This document shows, piece by piece, positions 1-8,501 of a stretch of DNA of 64,000 nt. Made by a program: the position numbers and the translations under genes. Source of the stretch: Teredinibacter sp. KSP-S5-2 (GTDB lineage: Bacteria > Pseudomonadota > Gammaproteobacteria > Pseudomonadales > Cellvibrionaceae); NCBI RefSeq assembly GCF_032773895.1, contig NZ_CP120416.1, positions 2,850,001-2,914,000 on the forward strand, read 5' to 3'. The notes below the pieces were generated by a model. That model had not been told where the DNA came from, did no database searches, and was given only the letters and a program-made list of their open reading frames with translations. Every line of letters begins with the position of its first letter. Position 1 is the first letter of the stretch.

Positions 1-558
1 TTTGGGCTGGAAAAAGCAAAAAGCAAAGCACTGCTTGAACAACGCAAAAACGAACTGGAACAGCTTTATCGACTGGATGCCTTAACCCAATTATGGAATC
101 GTTATCGCATTCAGGAGTTTATCGAAATTGAGCTGGCACGCTTTCGCAGAGAACACCGCCCTTTTGGTGTAATTCTGATCGATATTGATGATTTTAAGAA
201 AATAAATGATCAATATGGGCACAACACTGGTGATAAGGTTCTTGTCGAGCTGAGCCAATTAATAAAGTCACAAATTCGGGAAAGTGATTTACTTGGCAGA
301 TGGGGTGGAGAAGAATTTATTCTCATAGCCAGTGATACAAGTATTGAATCTCTAACAATTTTTGCTGAAAAAATTCGACAATCGATAGAATCGTATCGTT
401 TTTCAGTAAGCCAAAAAATAACCGTCAGCCTCGGTTTAACACTGGTGACACTTTCTGACAGCGAGCTCAGTTTGTTGGACCGAGCGGACGAAGCACTATA
501 CCGTTCCAAAAGGTCCAGCAAAAACTGCGTATCGGTTTACGAAAATTCAAAAGCTTAA
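1..558 (+). CDS. GGDEF diguanylate cyclase, 3' part
   Basis: Frame 1 is open from base 1 to the TAA at 556-558, so this is the C-terminal ~185 residues of a gene that begins outside the window. A short charged helix leads into a complete GGDEF domain (DALTQLWNR, then DIDDFKKINDQYGH). The active-site GGEEF is at 304-318. An RESD inhibitory I-site lies five residues before GGEEF, so the domain should make cyclic di-GMP from two GTP and be feedback-inhibited by it. The sensor or membrane part is not visible. An EAL phosphodiesterase occurs 30 kb downstream, but nothing links the two. Function is confident from the motifs; what it senses is unknown. Confidence 0.93.
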   Translation, partial: FGLEKAKSKALLEQRKNELEQLYRLDALTQLWNRYRIQEFIEIELARFRREHRPFGVILIDIDDFKKINDQYGHNTGDKVLVELSQLIKSQIRESDLLGRWGGEEFILIASDTSIESLTIFAEKIRQSIESYRFSVSQKITVSLGLTLVTLSDSELSLLDRADEALYRSKRSSKNCVSVYENSKA

Positions 559-1108
559 CCAACACCACGCAAACTCCTCACCTTCACTTTCGAAAAATAC
601 AATCAATACAATATTTGAATTCACCGCCTTAGTTTTCGCATAAATTTTATTAATAATAAAAAACAACAATAAAGATCATTATTTACCCACAAGAAAAATT
701 ACACGACTTTTTGTGGAGAATAATCATAGCCCTCAACTGACCAGACAAAATATTGAGAAAAAATAATTGTGATATAGATCATAAACACAAAAATTAATAC
801 GAAAAATATTTCGCCTAAAAAACAAAAAAATTATAACGCCTAAAAACTTTTTATCTTAATTTAAAAAAGCGCTTTTTTTCCTTGTTTTTGTTAATAAATA
901 TAAAAATAAATACACAATTACTTGCAGTATAAATCACATACAGTCCCCATAAACAACATGACAAACAGCAAATAGTAACGACACTCTCTCCAAATAAATC
1001 GCCACAAAAAACTTCAGATATAACTTTCGATTCCATCCCACCCCAAAAAATACACTTATAGTAATTAGACAAACAAGGCGACAAAATTAAAATTATGAGG
1101 AAAAAAAA
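559..1108. other. AT-rich intergenic region upstream of first KAS III operon
   Basis: No convincing gene lies here. The stretch is very A/T-rich with poly-A and poly-T runs. It contains an inverted repeat (CCACAA near 686 and TTGTGG near 711) and a CRP-like palindrome at 768-784. A GAGG/AGGA ribosome site lies just before the ATG at 1109. It probably carries the promoter of the 1109-3015 operon and the end of the GGDEF transcript. Confidence 0.5.
768..784. promoter_or_regulatory. Possible CRP-like operator
   Basis: TGTGATATAGATCATAA has one perfect TGTGA half-site, a six-base spacer and TCATA, one mismatch from TCACA. It lies about 325 bp before the KAS III start, which is far for direct activation. 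The surrounding sequence is A/T-rich, so a chance match is possible. Confidence 0.3.
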
Positions 1109-2107
1109 ATGCAAAAAGATCTACAAATAAAAATTGCTGGTGTCGGCGCCTTTCTACCTCAAAACGTTGTAACAACGGAAGAGTTGATGCGTGAGGCACA
1201 GAGTAAAAAATTTGGCGTATCAGAAAACTTTTTAGGACGCGCCAGCGGTATTATTCAACGACGATTCTCTGATTCAGACGAAACATACGGTTACCTCGCT
1301 GTTCAGGCGTCACGCAAGGCATTAATCGACGCATCAATAGACCCACTGGACATAGACTGGGTTTTATTTTGCGGAATCGACCGAGATAAACCTGAACCTT
1401 CCACCGCACACGAAGTTCAAGCAGAAATCGGAGCGTGGAATGCCGCATGCCTGGACATCAGCAACGCCTGCATCGGCATGATCAGTGGTTTGGAAATTGC
1501 CGATTCATTTATTCGCGCAGGAAAAGCTGAAAATATTTTGTTGTGTACAGGAGAAAAACCCAGCCAGCTCTCCATTGATGCGATAAGACAGCTAAAACAA
1601 TCCAAAGAAAAAAGTTTATTTCGAAAATTACTTGGCGCGTTTACGGTTGGAGACGGGGGCGGTGCCATGATAATTTCCCGATCAGAAATTAACGAAGGAT
1701 GCATGTACATCAATACTCGATCGGATGGCGGATTGCGCGATTTATGTTATTACAAACACACGCCATACGGAATCGATTTTGAAATGAAGATGGAAGAAAT
1801 AAGTGGCGTAATGGTTAACAAACACAAAGAAATGATAGATGAAACTTACGACAAAGTTGGATGGAAACCAAATGAGGTAAATAAAATTTATTGTCACCAA
1901 GTAGGCGAGCGACCTCACAAAAAAATGATTGAATTGTCGAAAGTTACGCCAGAATGTGCGCCTAAGACTTATGATTTATTCGGGAACTTGACTAGCGCAA
2001 CTTTCGCTGTAAATATGTCTTTAAACCGACCAAAAAAGGGAGATAAAGTGCTGTTTATGGCAGGTGGTAGTGGAGCATCGTGGAGCCAAGCAGCCTTTCA
2101 ATTTTAA
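1109..2107 (+). CDS. KAS III-like (FabH-family) condensing enzyme, copy A
   Basis: A 332-residue thiolase-fold protein of the beta-ketoacyl-ACP synthase III family. The Cys-His-Asn triad is visible: C121 in SNACIG, H263 in YCHQVG and N293 in FGNLTSAT. GDGGGA (181-186) is the usual glycine-rich segment. Such enzymes condense an acyl-CoA or acyl-ACP starter with malonyl-ACP, or transfer acyl groups to other acceptors. No acyl carrier protein or other fatty-acid genes are adjacent, so housekeeping FabH is unlikely and a specialised product is inferred. The start has GAGGA upstream. The stop codon overlaps the ATG of the following membrane HTH gene, so translation is coupled. A close paralog at 6496-7491 has the same partner. 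The substrate cannot be read from sequence. Confidence 0.88.
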   Translation: MQKDLQIKIAGVGAFLPQNVVTTEELMREAQSKKFGVSENFLGRASGIIQRRFSDSDETYGYLAVQASRKALIDASIDPLDIDWVLFCGIDRDKPEPSTAHEVQAEIGAWNAACLDISNACIGMISGLEIADSFIRAGKAENILLCTGEKPSQLSIDAIRQLKQSKEKSLFRKLLGAFTVGDGGGAMIISRSEINEGCMYINTRSDGGLRDLCYYKHTPYGIDFEMKMEEISGVMVNKHKEMIDETYDKVGWKPNEVNKIYCHQVGERPHKKMIELSKVTPECAPKTYDLFGNLTSATFAVNMSLNRPKKGDKVLFMAGGSGASWSQAAFQF

Positions 2108-3015
2108 TGATCGAGTATTACATTATTCCAAGCATTTTCGCGCTGTCACTTAAAATAATTCTTTTATTTAAAGCGCAAAAACCAAACGTCAACAACTTTG
2201 TGTTGACGTTTTTCTTTGCCATACTCGGTGCAAACTCGATCGAACTCTATAGCTTTTTATTTCCAGGCATCAATTCGTTCTCCCTCATTCTGCTGACGCT
2301 TTATTACATTTTCGTGATAACCGCGCTAAATTCGTTTTTAGTCTTTACACTACAAAGCGCAAACCTGTGGAACTCCTACACCATTCCGCTGGTATTACCA
2401 ACTTACCTCTTGCCTATATGCGTACTGCTATTACCCGGAGTGGGAATCTCTGGTGTAGAAAGCATCAATTATTCGTTGACAAGAATTCCAGGCCCAGCGT
2501 ACTTTATTGTTCAGTTTGGTTTAGTTGTCCCCTTAGTCAGCTCACTGCTAATTACAACAACTTGCGCCATACTGGGTAAAAATGCAGACCTCCGTGCCAA
2601 AATGTTGGCTTTGCTACTTTCCGTACTCCCAATGTTTTTGTCCATTCTCTCCGTAGTTGTACTTATGCAACTAGGCATGGGAATAAATGCAACAATATTT
2701 TTCAGCCTCGCCGTATGCCTTAGCCTATGGATAATAATGTATACCGACAACAGCCAACGGCTTTTCTATTTTATGTGTCACGTTCCCAACACTCGGGAAC
2801 AGAAAGTACTCCGGGAAATCTGTAATTACCTGCAAGACCCTTCTCTTGGTTTAAAACCGGCAAAAGAATTGTTGGAAGCTGAGATGGCAGGCAGAGCATT
2901 GGAGCTTTCAGGGAACAATCTGGTACAGGCAGCAAAAATTCTCGGTGTATCACGCCATACCGTGCGCAGGAAGTGCCAAAACAAATCAACAGAAGAAACA
3001 CCACTTTCCCCTTAA
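2107..3015 (+). CDS. Multi-TM membrane protein with Fis-type HTH, copy A
   Basis: The ATG at 2107 overlaps the preceding stop by one base and matches the start of its paralog at 7492, so I prefer it to an in-frame ATG at 2080. The product is about 302 residues. The first ~220 form roughly seven hydrophobic helices, reminiscent of the 7TM sensor region of some histidine kinases. A ~50-residue cytoplasmic linker follows, then a Fis-type HTH near the C-terminus (NLVQAAKILGVSRHTVRRK). The domain order suggests a membrane-bound one-component regulator that binds DNA while anchored. The tight coupling to the KAS III gene suggests it senses that enzyme's product or controls its supply. No kinase or receiver domain is present. 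Family name not recognised. Confidence 0.8.
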   Translation: MIEYYIIPSIFALSLKIILLFKAQKPNVNNFVLTFFFAILGANSIELYSFLFPGINSFSLILLTLYYIFVITALNSFLVFTLQSANLWNSYTIPLVLPTYLLPICVLLLPGVGISGVESINYSLTRIPGPAYFIVQFGLVVPLVSSLLITTTCAILGKNADLRAKMLALLLSVLPMFLSILSVVVLMQLGMGINATIFFSLAVCLSLWIIMYTDNSQRLFYFMCHVPNTREQKVLREICNYLQDPSLGLKPAKELLEAEMAGRALELSGNNLVQAAKILGVSRHTVRRKCQNKSTEETPLSP

Positions 3016-3324
3016 GAAGCGATGTACGTTTTTCGCATTCACCGAATATTAAAATATTCAATACAGTAGCGATTAGACGCCGCCCTATTCCTACTTTTCT
3101 ATTTAACATCCTCGATAGTCAATGCTAGCCACCCATACTAACCACTCTCTTCCCTTGGCATAGATACTTACCAAAAGAGCTCCCGCCACAATGCAACGCA
3201 TACCTAATAGGGAATAAAAATTCAACGCCATATTGAGGACTTTGCACAAATAGCCGTTTACATGATGAGCAATAACGTTTTAAGCACAACAATAATGTAA
3301 ACGCCTTCACTCGAGAAAAATACA
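3016..3324. other. Intergenic region before the carboxypeptidase
   Basis: No gene supported. The gap separates the end of the KAS III/HTH operon from the M14 carboxypeptidase. I see no strong hairpin with a T-run here. The downstream promoter is presumably included. Confidence 0.4.
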
Positions 3325-5271
3325 ATGCGACACGCCATCCTCATCTTACTTTTTGGCCTTCTATCCTTATCTGCTTCGGCAGAAAAAAATGAACATGTCT
3401 TCCCTGCAAGCGTCAGAGTACACACCACAGAACACAACCTGACAATACTGGCAAACACCTTTACCACTGATCATTTAAGTGCAGAAGCAATAGACATCTA
3501 CATTAACGATCAACTGGAATACCAGAAGCTGGAAGCACTTGTAGCGAAGTTTGACTCCAAAACACGTTCGAGCAGCCAAATAGAAATCACCCTAACGGCG
3601 CAAGAAGCGGAAAAAAACTTTACCAGCGTTTCTGAAAGTGGCTTCAGCTACCACACCTATCAAACCATGTTAACGGAAATACAAAACCTCGCCGCCACAT
3701 ACCCCTCCATTATTCAAGTCGTAAGCCTTGGTAAAGCCGCCAGCGGACAAACCGATGTATGGGCAATAAAAGTATCCGACAACGTAAACAGCGAAGAAGA
3801 CGAACCCTCTTCGTACATAGCAGGAGGAATACACGGCAACGAACGTCCCGGCCCGGAAGTCGTACTTTATGTGTTAAACCATATCGCACAAAACTATGGT
3901 TCCAACCCACAAGTCACGAAATTGGTCGATGAAACGCAAATGTGGTTTATCCCTATGACCAACCCCGATGGCCATAACGCCAACCGGCGTACAAATAATA
4001 ATGGGGTCGACTTAAACAGAAGCTTTCCACAAAGCTGGCAACCCGGTCAGACGCCGGCACCATCCCAACCGGAGACACGCGCCATCGTAAATAATTTGGA
4101 ACAACATCATTTTGTGCTCGGGCTGGATTTACACACCTATGGTCAAATGGTGATGTACCCCTGGGGAAATAGCGCTTCTCTCCCTCAGGACATCGCGGTC
4201 TTTCGCGAACTGGGTAATCAAATTGGCAATGCAATGGGTGGTTACCGCGTCGCATCCATTAATGATTTATTTGGCCGAGTACTCGGCGGCAGCCTCGATT
4301 ACGAATACGGCCGCTACGGCATAATTGCTCTGGGAGAAGAGTTGGGCACATCCCACAGCCCCAGCGCATCAGTCACAGAAAACCTGTGCCAATCTAACCT
4401 GCAACCAGCTTTGGATTTTCTGGCTCGACCATTAAAGTCCACGATTACAGGTATAGTGCAGGACGCAGAGACCAACACCCCTATCGTTGCCACCGTTGAA
4501 GTTCAGGAAATCGACACTGCCGGTGCACGCAACGCTTACCAAAGCCGAGCCACTTTTGGTCGCTACTACCGGCTGCTTCCGACAGGTAATTACACCGTCA
4601 CCGTGAGCGCTCCAGGTTACCTCTCTCACACTCGCACAGTTACCACAAACAACCAAACTCAAACCGTACTGGATGTGACATTGGAAAAAGAAGGCAGCAG
4701 TTCGTCATCCAGCAGCTCGAGCAGTTCCAGTTCAAGTAGCACCAGTTCATCCGGTGGATCAGTTTGTATATCCCCGAATTATCAGACCGGTACGCAATAC
4801 CAAGTTGGCGACCGAGTTCAAAACACTGGCTACGAATACCGATGTGATGTAGCCGGATGGTGTTCTTCATCAGCAACCTGGGCCTATGCCCCCGGTACTG
4901 GTCTTTACTGGCAAACCGCCTGGACAGAACTCACAGACTGCGGCAACACCTCATCCAGCTCCAGTAGCTCGAGCTCCAGCAGTTCATCAAGTACAAGTAG
5001 CTCGTCCAGTTCGAGCAGCTCCTCAAGCTCAAGCAGTTCCTCCAGCAGTTCTAGTTCGTCCAATTCTTCCAGCTCATCATCCGGTGGCAATAATTGTGCC
5101 TCGCCAATTTACAACGAAGGCAGCGCATACAGTACGGGCGACAAAGTTCAGCGATCGAATACTGAATACCTGTGTAAAGTCGGTGGGTGGTGTTCTCTCG
5201 GTGGCGCTTATGCACCCGGTACTGGTTGGGCATGGCAGTATGCATGGGATTCACTCGGAATATGCCATTAA
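3325..5271 (+). CDS. Secreted M14 metallocarboxypeptidase with two chitin-binding modules
   Basis: A 648-residue multidomain enzyme. Residues 1-19 are a signal peptide ending SASA. A prodomain-like region precedes an M14 zinc carboxypeptidase domain (~110-370). It has the HGNE zinc pair (H170, E173), substrate-binding NPDG and DLNRSF, the third ligand H270 in LDLHTYG and the catalytic Glu in GEELG (~338-339). Next come a CarboxypepD_reg-like beta-sandwich (~372-450), a Ser-rich linker, one CBM5/12-type module (~475-535), a ~44-residue Ser linker and a second such module (~590-648). M14 enzymes remove C-terminal residues from peptides. The chitin-binding modules imply action on protein embedded in chitin, such as arthropod cuticle. 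A strong terminator follows. Monocistronic by spacing. Confidence 0.92.
   Translation: MRHAILILLFGLLSLSASAEKNEHVFPASVRVHTTEHNLTILANTFTTDHLSAEAIDIYINDQLEYQKLEALVAKFDSKTRSSSQIEITLTAQEAEKNFTSVSESGFSYHTYQTMLTEIQNLAATYPSIIQVVSLGKAASGQTDVWAIKVSDNVNSEEDEPSSYIAGGIHGNERPGPEVVLYVLNHIAQNYGSNPQVTKLVDETQMWFIPMTNPDGHNANRRTNNNGVDLNRSFPQSWQPGQTPAPSQPETRAIVNNLEQHHFVLGLDLHTYGQMVMYPWGNSASLPQDIAVFRELGNQIGNAMGGYRVASINDLFGRVLGGSLDYEYGRYGIIALGEELGTSHSPSASVTENLCQSNLQPALDFLARPLKSTITGIVQDAETNTPIVATVEVQEIDTAGARNAYQSRATFGRYYRLLPTGNYTVTVSAPGYLSHTRTVTTNNQTQTVLDVTLEKEGSSSSSSSSSSSSSSSTSSSGGSVCISPNYQTGTQYQVGDRVQNTGYEYRCDVAGWCSSSATWAYAPGTGLYWQTAWTELTDCGNTSSSSSSSSSSSSSSTSSSSSSSSSSSSSSSSSSSSSSNSSSSSSGGNNCASPIYNEGSAYSTGDKVQRSNTEYLCKVGGWCSLGGAYAPGTGWAWQYAWDSLGICH
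4696..4752 (+). repeat. Polyserine linker tract 1
   Basis: About 19 codons, all Ser except one Thr, joining the regulatory-like domain to the first chitin-binding module. Mixed TCN and AGY codons keep the DNA from being a pure short repeat. Confidence 0.85.
4951..5082 (+). repeat. Polyserine linker tract 2
   Basis: About 44 codons, almost all Ser (single Thr and Asn interruptions), between the two chitin-binding modules. Such linkers are characteristic of secreted hydrolases in the Saccharophagus, Teredinibacter and Cellvibrio group. Confidence 0.88.
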
Positions 5272-5360
5272 ATAATTAAATGGTATCCAAAAGTGAACTT
5301 ACGTTAACGCGGGTTTAATCAGCATAATAAAAATGCGTACCGAACCCGCGCGCTAAACCG

Positions 5361-5395
5361 AAAAAAACAGACCAACATATAGGTCTGTTTTTTTT
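5361..5395 (+). terminator. Rho-independent terminator after the carboxypeptidase
   Basis: ACAGACC and GGTCTGT form a perfect stem around an eight-base loop, followed by eight T residues. It lies about 95 bp after the stop and fits termination on the plus strand. Confidence 0.85.
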
Positions 5396-5545
5396 CTTTA
5401 CGGACAAAACAGGCACAGGCGTAGATTTAAAAAACACAAAAAATACGATCGGCACGAACTCAAAGACTATACGACGTATTTCACCAAATCAGGTCCGGTA
5501 TATTTTCCTCACATTATTTAGCAACACAGAAACAGGAGATATACC

Positions 5546-6103
5546 ATGGGATTATTTACTCACTACTCGATCGAAACAGCACCACAGGCCGCAAAGCCAC
5601 TATTGGAACAGTCAAAAAAAGCACTCGGTTTTGTTCCTAACCTATACGCCTATTTGGCTGAATCCCCAGCGGCATTAAAAAGCTATGTCACCCTTAGTGG
5701 ATTATTGGAGCAAGGCAGTTTAACCCCGGAACAACAGCAAGTGGTTTTACTTGCCGTTAGCGTGTACAACCAATGTGAATTTTGTGTATCAGCACACTCG
5801 GTCATCGCCAAACAGTTTGTTAAAGTCGACAGCAAAATTGTTGAAGCATTGAGAAACAACACGCCATTACCGGATGCAAAACTGGAAGCCCTGGCTGTTT
5901 TTTCTCGACAAGTTGCAGAAAAACGAGGCTGGCTGGCAGAAGAAGATATTCAGAGCTTTATCGATGCCGGTTTTAATAAAGCACAAGTATTGGATGTTGT
6001 ACTCGGTGTTACCTTAAAAACCTTGAGCAACTACAGTAGCCATATCACAGGAACGACGGTTAACAAAGAACTGGAATCTGAGTACTGGGCAAAACCAGAC
6101 TAA
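5546..6103 (+). CDS. AhpD-like / carboxymuconolactone decarboxylase family protein
   Basis: A 185-residue all-helical protein of the AhpD/CMD family. The redox motif is CEFCVSAH (C77, C80, H84), the CxxC-xxxH arrangement of alkylhydroperoxidase AhpD-like proteins. These reduce peroxides through the Cys pair or protect against oxidative stress. The true substrate of this member is unknown. AGGAG lies before the ATG. It stands alone between a terminator and the second KAS III operon, on the same strand. No peroxiredoxin partner is adjacent. Family assignment is good, physiological role open. Confidence 0.85.
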   Translation: MGLFTHYSIETAPQAAKPLLEQSKKALGFVPNLYAYLAESPAALKSYVTLSGLLEQGSLTPEQQQVVLLAVSVYNQCEFCVSAHSVIAKQFVKVDSKIVEALRNNTPLPDAKLEALAVFSRQVAEKRGWLAEEDIQSFIDAGFNKAQVLDVVLGVTLKTLSNYSSHITGTTVNKELESEYWAKPD

Positions 6104-6495
6104 ACGAGAAATTACCAACTGTGCACCCCAAAGGGTGCATGGTTTATTTAAACGTATTAAGCCTTTTCACATTTATTAATAACCAACCAATAAACACAGG
6201 CTTTTACTTCTCATAAAAAATCCACCTTAAACACCAACAATTAATTGTTTTAAAAACTGTAGCGCTGCTCACCGGCATAATTGTTTGCCCTATTCCCCGC
6301 ACCAACTCAACCAAAATCCTCTTCATCTTTTGTCGCAAAAATAAACATATTGAATGTGACGACATTAAGTACCATCTAATATTTAACCCAGAAATGCTGT
6401 GGATTTCTACAAAACCGCACGTTTTTTAATCGTTACTCAAGCTAACCATCCTATTAAACTCTCACACGACATTTAACATCTTAAGAGGTACAAAA
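6104..6495. other. Intergenic region upstream of second KAS III operon
   Basis: A small stem-loop, TGCACCC/GGGTGCA at 6122-6139, follows the AhpD-like gene and is only weakly T-rich downstream. The rest is A/T-rich without a gene, and probably holds the promoter of the 6496-8373 operon. AGAGGT precedes the ATG at 6496. Confidence 0.5.
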
Positions 6496-7491
6496 ATGTT
6501 TTCACTTAAATCAAAAATCTCTGGTATTGGTGCATACCTTCCCGAAACAGTCGTAACCACTAATGAGCTAATGCATGAAGTCAACTCCAGAAAATTTGGT
6601 GTTCCAGAGTCCTTCCTGGAGCGCGCAAGCGGCATTGTCCAACGCCGGTTTTCTGACGACCAGGAATCAATCTCCTACCAGGCCGTCCAGGCCTCAATGG
6701 TCGCCATTCGCGATGCGGGTATCGACCCCAAAGATCTGGATTGGGTGCTCTTCTGCGGTATACACCGGGATTTATACGAACCCTCTCAAGCACACGACAT
6801 TCAATCCAAGCTGGGTGCCATAAATGCCAGCGCGCTCGATGTTAGTAATGCCTGCATAGGACTGTTAAATGGTCTTCAAATCGCCTCAGCTTTCATAAAG
6901 TCGGGATCTGCTGAGAATGTTCTGGTCTGCACAGGAGAAAGACCAAGCGCACTAACAAAGGAGATTATGCGCCAATTAAGAGTTTCCAACGATAAGCAAA
7001 TATTTAAGAAGCTTTTAGGTGCATTTACTGTTGGCGATGCGGGGGGAGCTTTTGTGGTATCTAAGTCCAACAATCAGGAAGGTTGCATTTATGACAAGTT
7101 TTTGACTGCCAGCGAGTACAAAGACCTTTGCTATATTAAGTCCTCAGACAAAGGGGTCGAATTTGAAATGAAAATGACAGAACTAAGCAGCGTCATGATA
7201 GACCTTCATAAACGACTAATTAACCAAACCTACGAAAGTACGGGATGGACTCCCAACACCGTCGACAGGATTTACTGCCACCAAATTGGCGCAAAACCCC
7301 ACAAAAAGTTATCTAAAGTATCAAAACAACCCGTGGAAAAACTTCCTAAGACATATGACATGTTTGGGAACTTGACTAGTGCAACATTCGCTGTAAACAT
7401 GTGCTTAAATCCACCCAAAAAGGGAGAGAAAGTACTTCTTCTGGGAGCCGGGAGTGGCGCAACAGTAAGCCAAAGTGCTTTTCAATTTTAG
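6496..7491 (+). CDS. KAS III-like (FabH-family) condensing enzyme, copy B
   Basis: A 331-residue paralog of the enzyme at 1109, alignable along its whole length. The triad is preserved: C120 in SNACIG, H262 in YCHQIG and N292 in FGNLTSAT, with glycine-rich GDAGGA at 181-186. Both copies share distinctive segments (LMHE/LMRE, KFGV, RASGI, PKKG). The DNA around GGGAACTTGACTAG is nearly identical, which points to gene duplication rather than convergence. The following gene starts immediately after the stop codon. The conserved triad argues that it is a working condensing enzyme. Substrate and product are unknown. Divergence outside the active site could mean a different acyl chain or product. 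Confidence 0.88.
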   Translation: MFSLKSKISGIGAYLPETVVTTNELMHEVNSRKFGVPESFLERASGIVQRRFSDDQESISYQAVQASMVAIRDAGIDPKDLDWVLFCGIHRDLYEPSQAHDIQSKLGAINASALDVSNACIGLLNGLQIASAFIKSGSAENVLVCTGERPSALTKEIMRQLRVSNDKQIFKKLLGAFTVGDAGGAFVVSKSNNQEGCIYDKFLTASEYKDLCYIKSSDKGVEFEMKMTELSSVMIDLHKRLINQTYESTGWTPNTVDRIYCHQIGAKPHKKLSKVSKQPVEKLPKTYDMFGNLTSATFAVNMCLNPPKKGEKVLLLGAGSGATVSQSAFQF

Positions 7492-8373
7492 ATGCCAATT
7501 TTCGCTATACCGAGTGTACTGGCACTTTCTCTGAAAGTGCTTTTACTAGCAGCAAATGGAAGCTCATTTAAAAACGCCCGTACCTCAGTACAGGCGTTCT
7601 TCGGTAGTCTATTGGCATTGAATCTCGTTGAGATCTTTTACTTCTTCTACGCTAACGAAACACACCATATGCTTTTGTTGCGTTTGTACTATCTTTTCGC
7701 TTTAACCTCCGCTCTATCCATGGCGGCATATGGAATGTCCGCGTTTCAGGATCTTAAGTGGTTAACCAAAAGCGTAGTAACAATATGCTTAGTTCCAACA
7801 GTATTAGCCATTTTTATACCCAACGCAGGGCTAGCTGGGGTTGAAAGCATTGGCTATTCGATTACTCGTATTCCAGGTAAATATTACTTTGTTATTCAAT
7901 TTGGTCTCTTGTCATCGGTTATTTTCGCTTTTTCTGCCCTTTATGCCACATACAAAAACGCCAAAGAACATACTGAACAACGCCGTTCTCTAGTATTTAT
8001 GCTTTCCATTGTGCCGTGCATCATTACCGCATTACTGGTTATCACGATGATGCAAATGGGAGTTCGTATAAATGGTTCCGTATTTATGTCTCTTGCAGTC
8101 TGCGTCACACTTTGGGCGTTGATGTACACAGAGAAAAAAGAAAACGTATTCCACCTCCTAGCAAAAGTCCCCAGATCCGACGAATGGAAATCTATGCAGG
8201 AGTTAAGCCGTTTTTTTGCCGACCCAGCATTAGGTCTAAAAGAAGCAAAACGTTTATTGGAATCCGAAATGGTAAACCGGGCAATGCAGGTCACGGGGCA
8301 AAATAGGGAAAAGGCTGCTCAGCTCCTTGGTGTATCACGTCAAACCTTATATAGAAAACAGAATAACGTTTAA
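7492..8373 (+). CDS. Multi-TM membrane protein with Fis-type HTH, copy B
   Basis: 293 residues, beginning directly after the KAS III stop with no gap. It matches the protein at 2107 in layout and sequence: an N-terminal block of about seven hydrophobic helices (to ~residue 215), with the shared motif GVESI.YS.TRIPG, then a cytoplasmic segment sharing LQDPSLGLK/FADPALGLK and a C-terminal Fis-type HTH (REKAAQLLGVSRQTLYRKQ). The recognition helix differs from copy A (SRQTLYRK versus SRHTVRRK), so the two may bind different operators. Inferred to be a membrane-anchored transcription regulator paired with its KAS III enzyme. Ligand unknown. Confidence 0.8.
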   Translation: MPIFAIPSVLALSLKVLLLAANGSSFKNARTSVQAFFGSLLALNLVEIFYFFYANETHHMLLLRLYYLFALTSALSMAAYGMSAFQDLKWLTKSVVTICLVPTVLAIFIPNAGLAGVESIGYSITRIPGKYYFVIQFGLLSSVIFAFSALYATYKNAKEHTEQRRSLVFMLSIVPCIITALLVITMMQMGVRINGSVFMSLAVCVTLWALMYTEKKENVFHLLAKVPRSDEWKSMQELSRFFADPALGLKEAKRLLESEMVNRAMQVTGQNREKAAQLLGVSRQTLYRKQNNV

Positions 8374-8501
8374 TTCCAAACAGTGGTTTTCGAAGTAGTA
8401 CGCCTTCTCTTGTTGAAATCTCAACGCCACTAACTCCCTACTTTTAGAATAATGTGGTTAACACAACACACCCGGAAGCAAATCTATAACACATATTTCG
8501 T

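Noticed and set aside
851-1114. An 87-codon minus-strand frame before the first KAS III gene
   Set aside because: Low-complexity A/T-rich sequence with no family features; it overlaps the KAS III start.
4905-5090. Minus-strand Glu/Leu-rich frame opposite the carboxypeptidase linker
   Set aside because: Same artefact: reverse complement of serine codons.
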